NCBI GenBank assembly: GCA_020853975.1
Contig: JADYXW010000053.1
Span: 1 to 52,528, forward strand
Reading direction: 5' to 3'
DNA length: 52,528 nucleotides
DNA from: Phycisphaerales bacterium
Lineage (GTDB): Bacteria; Planctomycetota; Phycisphaerae; Phycisphaerales; UBA1924
Part shown: positions 25,570 to 34,777 of the stretch, in pieces
Layout: the number at the start of each line of letters is the position of its first letter
How positions within the stretch are numbered: position 1 is the first letter of the stretch
The notes under the pieces: generated by a model
What the model was told of the DNA's origin: nothing
The model's input: the letters and a program-made list of their open reading frames with translations, nothing else
Database searches by the model: none
Program-made: the position numbers and the translations under genes

Positions 25570-26688
25570 ATGGGCATCTATGACCGCGATTACGTCTTCC
25601 GCAAGCCGGCACGGATGGGTCGGCCCGGGCTGTTCTCGGTCAATACGTGGATCATCCTGGTCAACGCCGCGGTGTTCTTCGGCGGGTTCATGTTCAAGAA
25701 CCTGAGCGTGCCGGTGTACGTGGACACGCGGGTGGCGGACGCGTCGGTGCCGGCGACGGTGAGGCTGGAACCGACGGGGCCGTACCGGGTCATCAGCGGG
25801 AGCGGAGTCGTCGGCCCGCCGGCGAGCGTGAAGGAACTGCACACGCCGGACGCGGAGCTGGCGCGGGCGGTGGTACGGGCGGACAACAAGGACCCGGTGC
25901 AGGGAGTGGCGAGGTACCGGGTGGAGTTCCCGTTCCACGCGTACGGGCACTTTTCCACGTACACGCTGTTCAAGCTCGAGGTGTGGAGGGCGGTCACGTT
26001 CCAGTTTCTGCACGCGAGCATCACGCACCTGCTGTTCAACATGCTCGGGCTCTACTTTTTCGGGAGCATGGTGGAGCAGTACCTGGGATCGAAGCGGTAC
26101 CTGGCGTTTTACCTGGTGTGCGGGATCGCGGGGGCGCTGGCGTATCTGGGGCTGAACGTTGCCGGGTACGTGGCGCTGGAGATCTTCGGCACGCAGCGGA
26201 TTCCGGGGCTGCTCTACAACGCGTCGACCACGCCGCTGGTGGGCGCTTCGGCGGGGGTGTTCGGCGTGATCATGGCGTGCGCGTTCATATCGCCCAACTC
26301 GATCGTGCAGCTCATCTTCCCGCCGATTCCGATGAAGCTGCGGACGATGGCCTTCGTGTACGTCGGGATCGCGGTCCTGACGGTGTTGCTGGGCGGGCAC
26401 AACGCGGGGGGCGAGGCGGCGCACCTGGGCGGGGCGGTCGGGGGTTTCTTCCTGATCCGCAGGCCTCACCTGCTGCGGGACTTCTTCGACGTGTTCACGG
26501 ACTCCCGCAAGAAGGGCCCGGAGCGGGTGCCCGAGGTGAGGGCGAGGCCGGCGACGCCACCGATCCGCGATGAGGAGGTGGACCGCATCCTGGCGAAGGT
26601 GACCGCGGAGGGGCTGCACAGCCTGACGGCTTCCGAGCGGGAGGCGCTGCGCCGGGCGTCGGAGTCCAGGCGGGCGTCGGGTTCGTGA
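25570..26688 (+). CDS. rhomboid-family intramembrane serine protease
   Basis: A 372-residue membrane protease. The nucleophile motif GASAGVFG (Ser near 225) and the partner His in EAAHLGGAVGG (near 283) are both present, as is TFQFLHASITHLLFNMLGLYFFG. A loop of about 75 residues between the first helix and the core is not typical of small rhomboids. The C terminus carries EVDRILAKVTAEGLHSLTASEREAL, matching the M50-like neighbour at 14 of 27 positions; this tail also occurs in rhomboids of other bacteria. Its TGA overlaps the GTG start of tgt (GTGA). Confidence 0.9.
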   Translation: MGIYDRDYVFRKPARMGRPGLFSVNTWIILVNAAVFFGGFMFKNLSVPVYVDTRVADASVPATVRLEPTGPYRVISGSGVVGPPASVKELHTPDAELARAVVRADNKDPVQGVARYRVEFPFHAYGHFSTYTLFKLEVWRAVTFQFLHASITHLLFNMLGLYFFGSMVEQYLGSKRYLAFYLVCGIAGALAYLGLNVAGYVALEIFGTQRIPGLLYNASTTPLVGASAGVFGVIMACAFISPNSIVQLIFPPIPMKLRTMAFVYVGIAVLTVLLGGHNAGGEAAHLGGAVGGFFLIRRPHLLRDFFDVFTDSRKKGPERVPEVRARPATPPIRDEEVDRILAKVTAEGLHSLTASEREALRRASESRRASGS

Positions 26689-27905
26689 GCGCGATTTCAT
26701 TTGACATCACGGCGCGGTCGGCGAGCTGCGGGGCGAGGGTGGGCCGGGTCACGACGCGGCACGGGTCGTTCGACACGCCCGCGTTCATGCCGGTGGGGAC
26801 GCGCGGTTCGGTGAAGGGCATTCATCCGAGCGACGTGGCGGCGACGGGCGCGCAGGTTCTCCTGAACAACACGTACCACCTGCTGCTGAGGCCGGGGCCC
26901 GAGTTGATCGGCCGCATGGGTGGCGTGCACCGGTTCATGAACTGGGACGGGCCGATCCTGACGGACTCCGGGGGGTATCAGGCGTTCTCGCTGGCGGACG
27001 CGAACTCGGTGGACGACGACGGGGTGACGTTCAAGAGCCACGTCGACGGGGCGACGGTGCGGCTGACGCCGGAGCGTGCGATCGAGGTGCAGAACCTGCT
27101 CGGGCCGGACATCATCATGGCGTTCGATGACTGCCCGCCTCCGATACCGGAGGATGACCCGGCGGCCCCGGTGGATCCGAGGCGGACGGCGGCGGCGAGG
27201 CGAGACTCGAAGAGGGGCGTGTATGACCACGCGGCGCGGCTGGACGTCGCGAACGAGCGGACCATCCGGTGGCTGGAGCGCTGCGTGCGGGCGCACGGGC
27301 GGCCCGGGGAGCAGGCGCTCTTTGGGATTGTGCAGGGCGGGGCGGACCTGGCGAGGCGGGAGTGGTGCGCGGCGCGGGTGTGCGGGTTTGATCTGCCGGG
27401 GTACGCCATCGGGGGCGTGGCGGTGGGAGAGCCGCCGGAGGAGATCGCGCGGATCGTGCGGCACACGACGCCGCTGCTCCCCGAGGGAAGGCCCAGGTAT
27501 CTGATGGGGGTTGGGTACGAGCGGGACCTGCTGGCGGCGGTGCGGGCTGGGGTAGACATGTTCGACTGCGTGCTGCCGACGCGGAACGGACGGAACGCGA
27601 ACGCGTTTACGCCGACCGGGCAGGTGCGGCTGAGGAACCTGAAGTTTGCGGATGACCCGCTCCCGATCCAGCCGGGGTGCGACTGTGCGGCGTGCGAGCC
27701 GGGGAGGCACGGGTGGAGGGGGCACTTTTCCCGCGCGTACATTCGGCATCTGTTCCAATGCGAGGAGATGCTCGGGCCGATCCTCGTCAGCCTGCATAAC
27801 CTACGCCACTTCCAGCGGTTCATGGCCGACCTGCGCCAGACGATCACGAAGGACGACTGGCAGGGTTTTGTCACCCGCTATCCCGTGGCGGCTCCTGGGC
27901 TTTAG
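26685..27905 (+). CDS. tgt: queuine tRNA-ribosyltransferase
   Basis: A 406-residue enzyme that swaps guanine-34 for the queuosine precursor in tRNAs with GUN anticodons. The substrate-pocket Asp is in TDSGGYQAFSL (near 93), and the nucleophile region is DMFDCVLPTRNGRNA (near 290). LFGIVQGG is present. The zinc site is CDCAACEP with a distal His in LVSLHNL. The GTG start overlaps the rhomboid stop by four bases. An Asp/Pro-rich insertion (PPIPEDDPAAPVDPRR, near 150-165) is slightly longer than usual. tgt-yajC-secD/F is a common bacterial order and is kept here. Confidence 0.96.
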   Translation: MSAISFDITARSASCGARVGRVTTRHGSFDTPAFMPVGTRGSVKGIHPSDVAATGAQVLLNNTYHLLLRPGPELIGRMGGVHRFMNWDGPILTDSGGYQAFSLADANSVDDDGVTFKSHVDGATVRLTPERAIEVQNLLGPDIIMAFDDCPPPIPEDDPAAPVDPRRTAAARRDSKRGVYDHAARLDVANERTIRWLERCVRAHGRPGEQALFGIVQGGADLARREWCAARVCGFDLPGYAIGGVAVGEPPEEIARIVRHTTPLLPEGRPRYLMGVGYERDLLAAVRAGVDMFDCVLPTRNGRNANAFTPTGQVRLRNLKFADDPLPIQPGCDCAACEPGRHGWRGHFSRAYIRHLFQCEEMLGPILVSLHNLRHFQRFMADLRQTITKDDWQGFVTRYPVAAPGL

Positions 27906-27971
27906 CCCGCCGTCCCACCCGGGGCGTTCCCGGGGCTTGCCCAAGGTGATTTCTTCTCGAGACTGACACCC

Positions 27972-28424
27972 ATGATGACCAACGAGTATGTCGCGACGAT
28001 CGCGTTCCAGGATGGCGCTGCCCCGATCCAGGCCGTGGGGGTGCCGGGGGCGCAGGCGCCCACGGCGACGGGCACTCCCGGCGCGGCGGGCGCGACGGGC
28101 CAGCCCCAGGGCCCGGGCGGGATGGGGGCGATCTTCTGGCTGCTCCCCGCGATGCTGCTGGTGATGGTGCTGCTGCAGGTCACCGGGGCGCGGAAGGAGA
28201 AGAAGCGCCGGGCCGAGATGATGGCGCAGATCAAGAAGGGCGAGAAGGTGCAGACGGCCGGGGGGCTGATCGGGACGATCATGGAGGTCGGCGAGACGGA
28301 CGTGGTGCTGAGGCTGGAGGAAGGCCGGGCGCGCGTGCTGAAGTCTTCGATCGCGCTGGTGACGGGCGCGAAGCCCGCGAACGGGACTGTCGAGGCCAAG
28401 CCGGACGTGAAGGCGACGGTCTGA
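27972..28424 (+). CDS. yajC: preprotein translocase subunit YajC
   Basis: A 150-residue single-span membrane protein of the Sec holotranslocon. The transmembrane helix is IFWLLPAMLLVMVLLQV (near 53-69), followed by the conserved RKEKKRRAEMMAQIKKGEKV and a small basic cytoplasmic domain with QTAGGLIGTIMEV. An unusual 45-residue Ala/Gly/Pro-rich N-terminal tail precedes the helix. It lies between tgt and the secDF gene. Confidence 0.9.
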   Translation: MMTNEYVATIAFQDGAAPIQAVGVPGAQAPTATGTPGAAGATGQPQGPGGMGAIFWLLPAMLLVMVLLQVTGARKEKKRRAEMMAQIKKGEKVQTAGGLIGTIMEVGETDVVLRLEEGRARVLKSSIALVTGAKPANGTVEAKPDVKATV

Positions 28425-28500
28425 GTCGCTTCCGGTCGGGCCATCGTTTCCGTCCCTGTGTGGGTCTCAGTCCCGTGACCATCGCCACGCTTCTGCTGCC

Positions 28501-31500
28501 ATGAACTCCATCATCCGCAACTCGCTCTTTACCGTGATCGCCGCTGTGCTGGCGGTGCTTTGCCTCGTCATTCCGAAGTCACCGATCCGCCTGGGCAAGG
28601 ACCTGCAGGGCGGGGTGAGCCTGATGTACGGCATCAGCATCGACTCCGGGGAGAACCCTGACGAGGTGATCCCCAAGGTGATCGACGTGCTGAAGCAGCG
28701 CGTGGACCCCAATGGGCTGACGGAGATTTCGATCGTGCGGCAGGGCCGGGACCGCATCGAGATCACGATGCCTCTGCCCAACGACAGGGTGAAGCGTCTG
28801 AAGCAGGAGTTCGAGGATCAGCTCGCGGGCCTGTCGCAGACGCAGGTGAGCGGTTCGAAGGTGGACCAGGCTCTTGCGCTGCCGGCGGCGGAGCGGGAGG
28901 CGGCGCTGGCGACGATGGCGGGGGGCGCGGAGGCGAGGCTGAGCTCGCTGAGGTCGCTCGCGGCGGCGTATGACCTGATGCGGCAGAAGCAGGAGGCGAT
29001 GCGGGCGACGCAGGACGCTGCGGCGCGGGAGGCGCTGGCGCCCGAGGTGGCGCAGGCGGAGATCGCGTTTGAGGCGGCGCGGGCGTCGGCGCTGACGAGG
29101 ACGGTGTCGGCGGAGGACATCCGGCGGGTGGTGCTCGCCTCGACCCGGTCGAGGTCGATCCGCGATGGCAAGGAGGTTGTGACGCTCGACAGCCCGCGGC
29201 AGGTGGCGGAGCGGGCGCTGTACGAGCAGTTCCCGGAGAGCAAGGCGGCGATCGACAGTGCGCTGGGGGCGTGGAGGGCGTACTCGGAGGAGCGGGGCGG
29301 CCTGGACGACCCTCAGGACCTGATCCGGATGCTGAAGGGCGCGGGCGTGCTGTCGTTCCGCATCACGATTGATCCCGGGGCGCACCCGCAGGAGCAGAGG
29401 CTGCGTGCGGAGGTGGCGGAGCTGGGGCCGGCGAACGTGAAGGCCTCGGACGCGAGGTGGATGAAGATCAACTCCATCGAGGGGTGGATCAAGTCGAAGT
29501 CGGACGCGGACGCGTTCGCGAGCGACCCGGGGTATGCGCGGGTGTTCTTCGGGCGGATGGGGTTTGTGGTGGAGCCCTACTCGGGCGACTACTACATGCT
29601 GTGCTGGGATACGGCGACGGCGCGGCTGACGCAGCACGAGGGCGCGTGGGCGGTGTCGAGGGCGTACCCGGGCGCGGACAACATCGGGCGCCCCGCGATT
29701 CACTTCAACATGAACGCGCCGGGCTCGGTGAAGCTGGGGAACCTGACGCGCGCCCACGTGAACGACAAGATGGCGGTGCTGCTGGACGACGAGGTGTACA
29801 CGGCGCCGAGGCTCAACTCCGAGATTTCGTCGGGCGGGATCATCGAGGGCGACTTTGACCCGTCGGAGATTCAGTACATCGTGCGGGTGCTGGGCGCCGG
29901 CTCGCTGCAGGGCAAGCTCTCGCCCGAGCCGGTGAGCATCAACTCGGTGGGTCCGGACCTGGGCGCGGACAACCTGGACAAGGGCCTGCTCTGCGGCATC
30001 TACTCGATCATCATCGTTGCGGCGTTCATGATCGTGTACTACTTCGGGTGCGGGGCCGCGGCGGTGTTTGCGCTGGCCATCAACTCGGTGCTGATCATGG
30101 GAGCGATGGCGCTCTCGAAGGCCGCGTTCACGATGCCGGGCATCGCGGGCGTGATCCTGACGTTCGGTATGGCGGTGGACTCGAACGTGCTGATCTATGA
30201 GCGCATGCGGGAGGAGTTGTCCCGCGGGGCGGACCTGCGGACGGCGGTGAGGCTGGGCTTTGACCGGGCGCTGGCGTCCATCGTGGACGGCAACGTGACG
30301 AACCTGATCGTGTGCGTGGTCCTGTACCAGTTCGGCACGCCTGAGATCAGAGGCTTTGCGATCACGATGGGCATCGGCGTGGTGTCCACGCTCTTCGCGG
30401 CGCTGATCGTAACGAGGCTGCCCCTGGACCTGGCGGTGGCGGCGGGTCTCAAGGGCGCCCCGATGCTGCCGAGCGTGATCCCGGGGCTGCAGCGGATGCT
30501 GACACCCTCGGTGGGCTGGATCCGGCTGCGGTGGGTGTTCATGGGGATCTCGGCGGTCTACGTCGCGCTCGGGCTCTTCGCGGTGGTCTATCAGGGCCCG
30601 AAGATGCTCGACACCGAGTTTGCGGGCGGCACGGCGGTCACTCTGGAGTTCAAGCCGGGCTCGGACGGGCAGCGCATGACGCTGACGCGCGAGGATGTGC
30701 AGAAGCGAGTGCAGAAGGTGGCCGAGGCGGCGCCGGAAGGAACCGAGCTGAGGAACCTCAACAACGCGGACGTGATCCCCATCAACCCTGAGGACGACGG
30801 CGTGACCTCCGGGAGGTTTACGCTGAAGGTGAGGACCAAGAACCTGACGGGGCCCGAGGTGCTGGGGGCGGTGATTCCCGCGTTCCAGGACCTGCTGCCC
30901 GACAACCCGAGGCTGAGCTTCAAGGGCGACGACGAGATGCAGCGGCAGACGGTCCCCGCGTACCCGATCGACAAACCGGTGCTGGGGCCGAACATCGACC
31001 GCCCCGAGTGGCGAGAGGACGTCCGGAAGTTCCTGGGCGGGGTGGCGATCGTCGCGGAGGGCATCACGCCCGCGCAGCCTCTGGAGGCGCTGCAGGCCCG
31101 CTGGCAGTCGGAGCGGCAGTCGTCGGGTTTCTCCGACACGCTGGGACGGACGACCGGGATCGTGATCCTGGAGGGGACCGAGGCGGAGGTGCGGACGGCG
31201 GTGTTCCTGGTGAAGGACGACCAGGCGACGTTCTTTGACAACGAGGGCCGGTGGGATGCGCAGGTCCGCGCCCGTGAATGGTCGCTGCTGCACGATGCGC
31301 TCACGCGGGCCAGGCTGCCCGCGAGCGTGCAGTCGTTCAGCCCGTCGATCGCGAGCACCTTCCAGAGGGACGCGCTGCTCGCGACGGTGGTGAGCTTCAT
31401 CTTCATCGGGATCTACATCTGGATCCGGTTCAAGACGCCCCGGTACTCGATCGCGGCGATCGTGGCGCTGGTGCACGACGTGCTGACGGTGCTGGGCCTG

Positions 31501-31944
31501 CTGGCGCTCGCGGAGATCCTCTGCGAGCACCCGGCGACGCGGGACTTCGCGTATTCGATCGGGCTGCTGCCCTTCAAGATCGACCTGAACACGGTGGCGG
31601 CCCTGCTGACGATCGCGGGGTATTCGCTGAACGACACGGTGGTGGTGATGGACCGCATCCGCGAGAACCGGGGCAAGCTGCCGGCGGCGACGGCGCGGAT
31701 CATCGACGATTCGGTGAACCAGACCTTCAGCCGCACGATCATCACGGGCGGCACGACGATGCTCTCGTGCCTGATCCTCTACATCTATGGCGGGGAGGGC
31801 ATGCGGAGCTTCGCGTTCTGCCTGCTGACGGGGCTGATCGTGGGCACGTACTCGTCGGTGGCGGTGGCGGCGCCGATCGTGTGGTCGCGGAAGTTTGACC
31901 GGGACCTGGCCAGCATGGGCGGGATCGTGGCCCGACCCGCCTGA
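28501..31944 (+). CDS. secDF: fused protein translocase subunits SecD-SecF
   Basis: A 1147-residue membrane protein that uses the proton gradient to pull secreted proteins out of the Sec channel. The SecD half opens with a helix and LGKDLQGGVSLMYGI, and its later helices hold GVILTFGMAVDSNVLIYERMREEL (near 549). The SecF half starts near 669, with DTEFAGGTAVTLEF and YSLNDTVVVMDRIRENRG (near 1040). The first periplasmic domain carries an Ala/Glu/Arg-rich helical insertion of roughly 150 residues (about 100-260) between P1 strands, and SecF also has a long periplasmic loop, so it is much larger than separate SecD plus SecF minimal cores. Confidence 0.95.
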   Translation: MNSIIRNSLFTVIAAVLAVLCLVIPKSPIRLGKDLQGGVSLMYGISIDSGENPDEVIPKVIDVLKQRVDPNGLTEISIVRQGRDRIEITMPLPNDRVKRLKQEFEDQLAGLSQTQVSGSKVDQALALPAAEREAALATMAGGAEARLSSLRSLAAAYDLMRQKQEAMRATQDAAAREALAPEVAQAEIAFEAARASALTRTVSAEDIRRVVLASTRSRSIRDGKEVVTLDSPRQVAERALYEQFPESKAAIDSALGAWRAYSEERGGLDDPQDLIRMLKGAGVLSFRITIDPGAHPQEQRLRAEVAELGPANVKASDARWMKINSIEGWIKSKSDADAFASDPGYARVFFGRMGFVVEPYSGDYYMLCWDTATARLTQHEGAWAVSRAYPGADNIGRPAIHFNMNAPGSVKLGNLTRAHVNDKMAVLLDDEVYTAPRLNSEISSGGIIEGDFDPSEIQYIVRVLGAGSLQGKLSPEPVSINSVGPDLGADNLDKGLLCGIYSIIIVAAFMIVYYFGCGAAAVFALAINSVLIMGAMALSKAAFTMPGIAGVILTFGMAVDSNVLIYERMREELSRGADLRTAVRLGFDRALASIVDGNVTNLIVCVVLYQFGTPEIRGFAITMGIGVVSTLFAALIVTRLPLDLAVAAGLKGAPMLPSVIPGLQRMLTPSVGWIRLRWVFMGISAVYVALGLFAVVYQGPKMLDTEFAGGTAVTLEFKPGSDGQRMTLTREDVQKRVQKVAEAAPEGTELRNLNNADVIPINPEDDGVTSGRFTLKVRTKNLTGPEVLGAVIPAFQDLLPDNPRLSFKGDDEMQRQTVPAYPIDKPVLGPNIDRPEWREDVRKFLGGVAIVAEGITPAQPLEALQARWQSERQSSGFSDTLGRTTGIVILEGTEAEVRTAVFLVKDDQATFFDNEGRWDAQVRAREWSLLHDALTRARLPASVQSFSPSIASTFQRDALLATVVSFIFIGIYIWIRFKTPRYSIAAIVALVHDVLTVLGLLALAEILCEHPATRDFAYSIGLLPFKIDLNTVAALLTIAGYSLNDTVVVMDRIRENRGKLPAATARIIDDSVNQTFSRTIITGGTTMLSCLILYIYGGEGMRSFAFCLLTGLIVGTYSSVAVAAPIVWSRKFDRDLASMGGIVARPA

Positions 31945-31968
31945 TGCACGAAAGGTGACGGAGGCGCG

Positions 31969-32622
31969 ATGCACTCCGGCTCTGCGAGGCTGGCGACGGG
32001 ACTCCTGCTTCTGGCGGGGCTGTGGATCTTCGTCTATTGGTGGTGGCCCTCGGCGCCGCCCGTGACGTTTGCGGGCCCGGAGCACGCCGGGGCGGCGACG
32101 GGTGGGAGCCGCTCCGGGGGCGAGGCTCCGGAGTCGCCCGATGGCGGCGCGGGGCTGCGGCCTGAGCCCGAGCCGGTGAGGCCGGAGCCGGCGAAGCCGG
32201 AGCGGGTGGAGCCGGTGCCGCCCGCGGTGATTCCGCCGGAGTTCTTCGATCACACGGTGGCGCGGGGCGAGACACTCGAGGATGTCTCGAAGCGGTACTT
32301 CGGGACCACGCGGCACGCGGGGGCGATCGCACGGAGCAACCCGCTGCTGAGCCCGGCGAACATCCGGGAGGGGCGGGTGATCCGGGTGCCCCGGGACCCG
32401 GAGAACATCCAGGGGATCCCGACGGCGCCGGAGCCGGAGCCGCCCGCGAAGAGGACGTATGTGGTGAAGGCCGGCGACTCGCTCTCGAAGATTTCCAAGG
32501 CGATGTACGGGACGACGCGGCACGCGAGGCTGATCTTCGAGGCGAACCGGGATCAGTTGAAGGACGAGGACTCGATCAGCCTCGGGCAGACGCTGGTCAT
32601 TCCGCCCGAGCCCAAGGAGTAG
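31969..32622 (+). CDS. membrane-anchored protein with two LysM domains
   Basis: A 217-residue protein. One N-terminal helix (about 8-26, ending YWWWPSAPP) acts as an anchor, then comes a Pro/Glu-rich linker with PEP repeats (about 60-90). Two LysM modules follow: FDHTVARGETLEDVSKRYFG (near 93-135) and YVVKAGDSLSKISKAMYG (near 163-210). LysM binds N-acetylglucosamine in peptidoglycan. No hydrolase domain is present, so it may tether the membrane to the wall. It follows secDF by 24 bases and precedes the heptose epimerase gene by 3, suggesting one transcript. Confidence 0.85.
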   Translation: MHSGSARLATGLLLLAGLWIFVYWWWPSAPPVTFAGPEHAGAATGGSRSGGEAPESPDGGAGLRPEPEPVRPEPAKPERVEPVPPAVIPPEFFDHTVARGETLEDVSKRYFGTTRHAGAIARSNPLLSPANIREGRVIRVPRDPENIQGIPTAPEPEPPAKRTYVVKAGDSLSKISKAMYGTTRHARLIFEANRDQLKDEDSISLGQTLVIPPEPKE

Positions 32623-32625
32623 GCG

Positions 32626-33630
32626 ATGCCCGTGAGGACATTCATCGTGACGGGCGGGGCGGGGTTCATCGGCGCCAACGTGGCGGCGGAGCTGGGGCGG
32701 CGCGAGCCGGGGTCGAAGGTCGTGGTGGTGGACTCGTTCCGTTCGGGCTCGTTCGCGAACATCGTGGAGGCGTGCGCGAGGCGGGGTACGGGCGGGTTCA
32801 CGGGCGAGGTGCTGCCCGAGTCGTCCGCGCGGGTGCACTGGCAGTTTCAGGTCGATCGGCTGAAGCCCGCGGCGGTGTTTCACCTCGGCGCCATCACGGA
32901 CACGACGGTGAGCGACGAGGCGCTCATGCTGCACGAGAACGTGGCGGGATTCGCGTCCATGCTGTCGGTGTGCTACGAGGCCAAGGTGCCTCTGGTGTAC
33001 GCGTCGTCGGCGGCGACGTACGGGACGCCGCCGCACGCGGGCCGGCGGGAGGCGTTCCCGGAAGCCGCGGCGGGCCAGCCCTCGAACGTGTACGGCTTCT
33101 CGAAGTGGCTCATGGAGCAGGAGCACGCGACGTTCCAGGGCGCGTTCCCGAAGGCGCACGCGGTGGGCCTGAGGTACTTCAACGTCTTTGGGCCCGGCGA
33201 GGGGCGCAAGGCCCACATGGCGTCGATGATCTTCCAGCTGACGCGGCAGCTCCTGGGCGGGAAGTCCCCGAGGCTGTTCAGGGACGGCTCGCAGGCTCGC
33301 GATCACGTGAGCGTGCACGACGTGGTGGACTGCACGATCCACGCCAGCGGGCTCTTCGGCGGGTGCCCGAAGCCCGGGGTGTACAACCTGGGTTCGGGCG
33401 TGGCGACATCGTTCAACCGGGTGCTGGAGGCGGTGCGGGGCGCTATCGGGGTGCCGGAGTCGAGCGTTCCCACGGAGTACTTCGAGATGCCGGCCCAGGT
33501 GCGGAAGTTCTATCAGGACTTCACGCTGGCGGACATGAGCCGGACTGCGGCGGGTCTGGGCTGGAAGCCCTCGCGGGCGCCGGCGGAGGCGATCGGGGAG
33601 TATGCGGGGTGGCTGAAGGACCAGGGCTGA
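32626..33630 (+). CDS. hldD: ADP-glycero-manno-heptose 6-epimerase-like SDR
   Basis: A 334-residue extended short-chain dehydrogenase. The NAD(P)-binding motif TGGAGFIG lies at 9-16. The catalytic Ser-Tyr-Lys set is seen in YASSAATYG and YGFSKWL. The HldD-type segments VGLRYFNVFGPGEGRKAHMASMIFQL, PRLFRDGSQARDHVSVHDVV and YNLGSGVATSFNRVL point to the heptose epimerase that makes ADP-L-glycero-D-manno-heptose for lipopolysaccharide core. It starts 3 bases after the LysM gene. An alternative is another NDP-sugar epimerase, but the FNVFGPGE-KxxMAS pairing favours HldD. Confidence 0.85.
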   Translation: MPVRTFIVTGGAGFIGANVAAELGRREPGSKVVVVDSFRSGSFANIVEACARRGTGGFTGEVLPESSARVHWQFQVDRLKPAAVFHLGAITDTTVSDEALMLHENVAGFASMLSVCYEAKVPLVYASSAATYGTPPHAGRREAFPEAAAGQPSNVYGFSKWLMEQEHATFQGAFPKAHAVGLRYFNVFGPGEGRKAHMASMIFQLTRQLLGGKSPRLFRDGSQARDHVSVHDVVDCTIHASGLFGGCPKPGVYNLGSGVATSFNRVLEAVRGAIGVPESSVPTEYFEMPAQVRKFYQDFTLADMSRTAAGLGWKPSRAPAEAIGEYAGWLKDQG

Positions 33631-33669
33631 CGCTCGCGGGGCGGCGCGAGCGCCAATGATGCACCCGGC

Positions 33670-34644
33670 ATGAAACCACGCAGAATCCTGGTTACCGGCG
33701 GCGCCGGGTTCCTCGGCTCTCACCTGTGCGACCGGCTGGTCGAGCAGGGGCACGACGTAATCTGCCTCGACAACTTGTTCACGTCGCAGAAACTGAACAT
33801 TCAGCACCTGCTGGCGAGGCCGAACTTCGAGTTCATCCGGCACGACGTGACGCGGGAGCTGTGGCTGGAGGTCGACGAGATCTACAACCTCGCGTGCCCC
33901 GCGGCCCCGGGCCACTACCAGTACAACCCCATCAAGACCATGAAGACGTCGGTGATGGGCGCCATCAACATGCTCGGCATGGCCAAGCGCTGCCGGGCGA
34001 AGATCCTGCAGGCTTCCACGTCGGAGGTCTACGGCGACCCCGCGGTGCACCCCCAGCCAGAGACGTACCGCGGGAACGTGAACCCGATCGGACCCAGGGC
34101 GTGCTACGACGAGGGCAAGCGAGCGGCGGAGACGTTGTTCTTTGACTATCACCGGTCGAACAAGGTCAACATCCGCGTGGTGCGGATCTTCAACACCTAC
34201 GGGCCCCGCATGCACCCCTTTGACGGGCGGGTGGTGTCGACGTTCATCCGTCAGGCGCTGTCGGGCACGGACATCACGCTCTTTGGCGATGGCAGCCAGA
34301 CGCGGTCGTTCTGCTACGTGAGCGACCTCGTGGATGGGCTGCTGCGGATGATGGCTGCCCCGGACGGGTGCACGGGGCCGATCAACGTGGGCAACCCGCA
34401 GGAATGCACGGTGCGGGAGCTCGCGCGGCTCGTGATCGAGCTTGTGGGCAGCGGGTCGACGCTGGCCTGCCTGCCCCTGCCCGCGGACGACCCGGTGCAG
34501 CGCCAGCCGGACATCACGCTGGCGCAGCAGAGGCTGGGCTGGAAACCGACGGTGGGGCTGCGCGAGGGCCTGCTGAGGACGATCGAGTACTTCCGGACGA
34601 TCGACATGCACAGCTTCAGGCCGCCGACGCCCAACTACTCGTGA
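33670..34644 (+). CDS. uxs: UDP-glucuronate decarboxylase (UDP-xylose synthase)
   Basis: A 324-residue SDR that decarboxylates UDP-glucuronate to UDP-xylose. It has [15 protein letters not shown] at 9-23, [36 protein letters not shown], and [17 protein letters not shown] with the catalytic Tyr and Lys. The sequences [26 protein letters not shown] and [13 protein letters not shown] are diagnostic for this subfamily. With the upstream heptose epimerase it suggests a cell-envelope polysaccharide or LPS function for this operon. Confidence 0.93.
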   Translation: MKPRRILVTGGAGFLGSHLCDRLVEQGHDVICLDNLFTSQKLNIQHLLARPNFEFIRHDVTRELWLEVDEIYNLACPAAPGHYQYNPIKTMKTSVMGAINMLGMAKRCRAKILQASTSEVYGDPAVHPQPETYRGNVNPIGPRACYDEGKRAAETLFFDYHRSNKVNIRVVRIFNTYGPRMHPFDGRVVSTFIRQALSGTDITLFGDGSQTRSFCYVSDLVDGLLRMMAAPDGCTGPINVGNPQECTVRELARLVIELVGSGSTLACLPLPADDPVQRQPDITLAQQRLGWKPTVGLREGLLRTIEYFRTIDMHSFRPPTPNYS

Positions 34645-34665
34645 ATGGGCGTGAACCGGGACCGG

Positions 34666-34683
34666 GCGGCGGGGGCTCGCCGC
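34666..34683. terminator. hairpin between convergent operons
   Basis: GCGGCG-6-CGCCGC is a perfect 6-base stem 22 bases after the uxs stop. It sits between two convergent transcription units but has no T-tract, so terminator function is only suggested. Confidence 0.3.
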
Positions 34684-34777
34684 GGACGTTCACGGAACTC
34701 TCCACCTGTGGCGGGGCGCATTGAAAGGGGCGCGCGAAGGGGGCTCGTATCGGCGCGGGCAAGGTCCCGTGTCGGGC

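Noticed and set aside
28579..34611. A very long open frame (about 2000 codons) on the minus strand opposite secDF to uxs
   Set aside because: Arg/His/Pro-rich translation with no domains; it is an artefact of GC-rich codons in the six real plus-strand genes.
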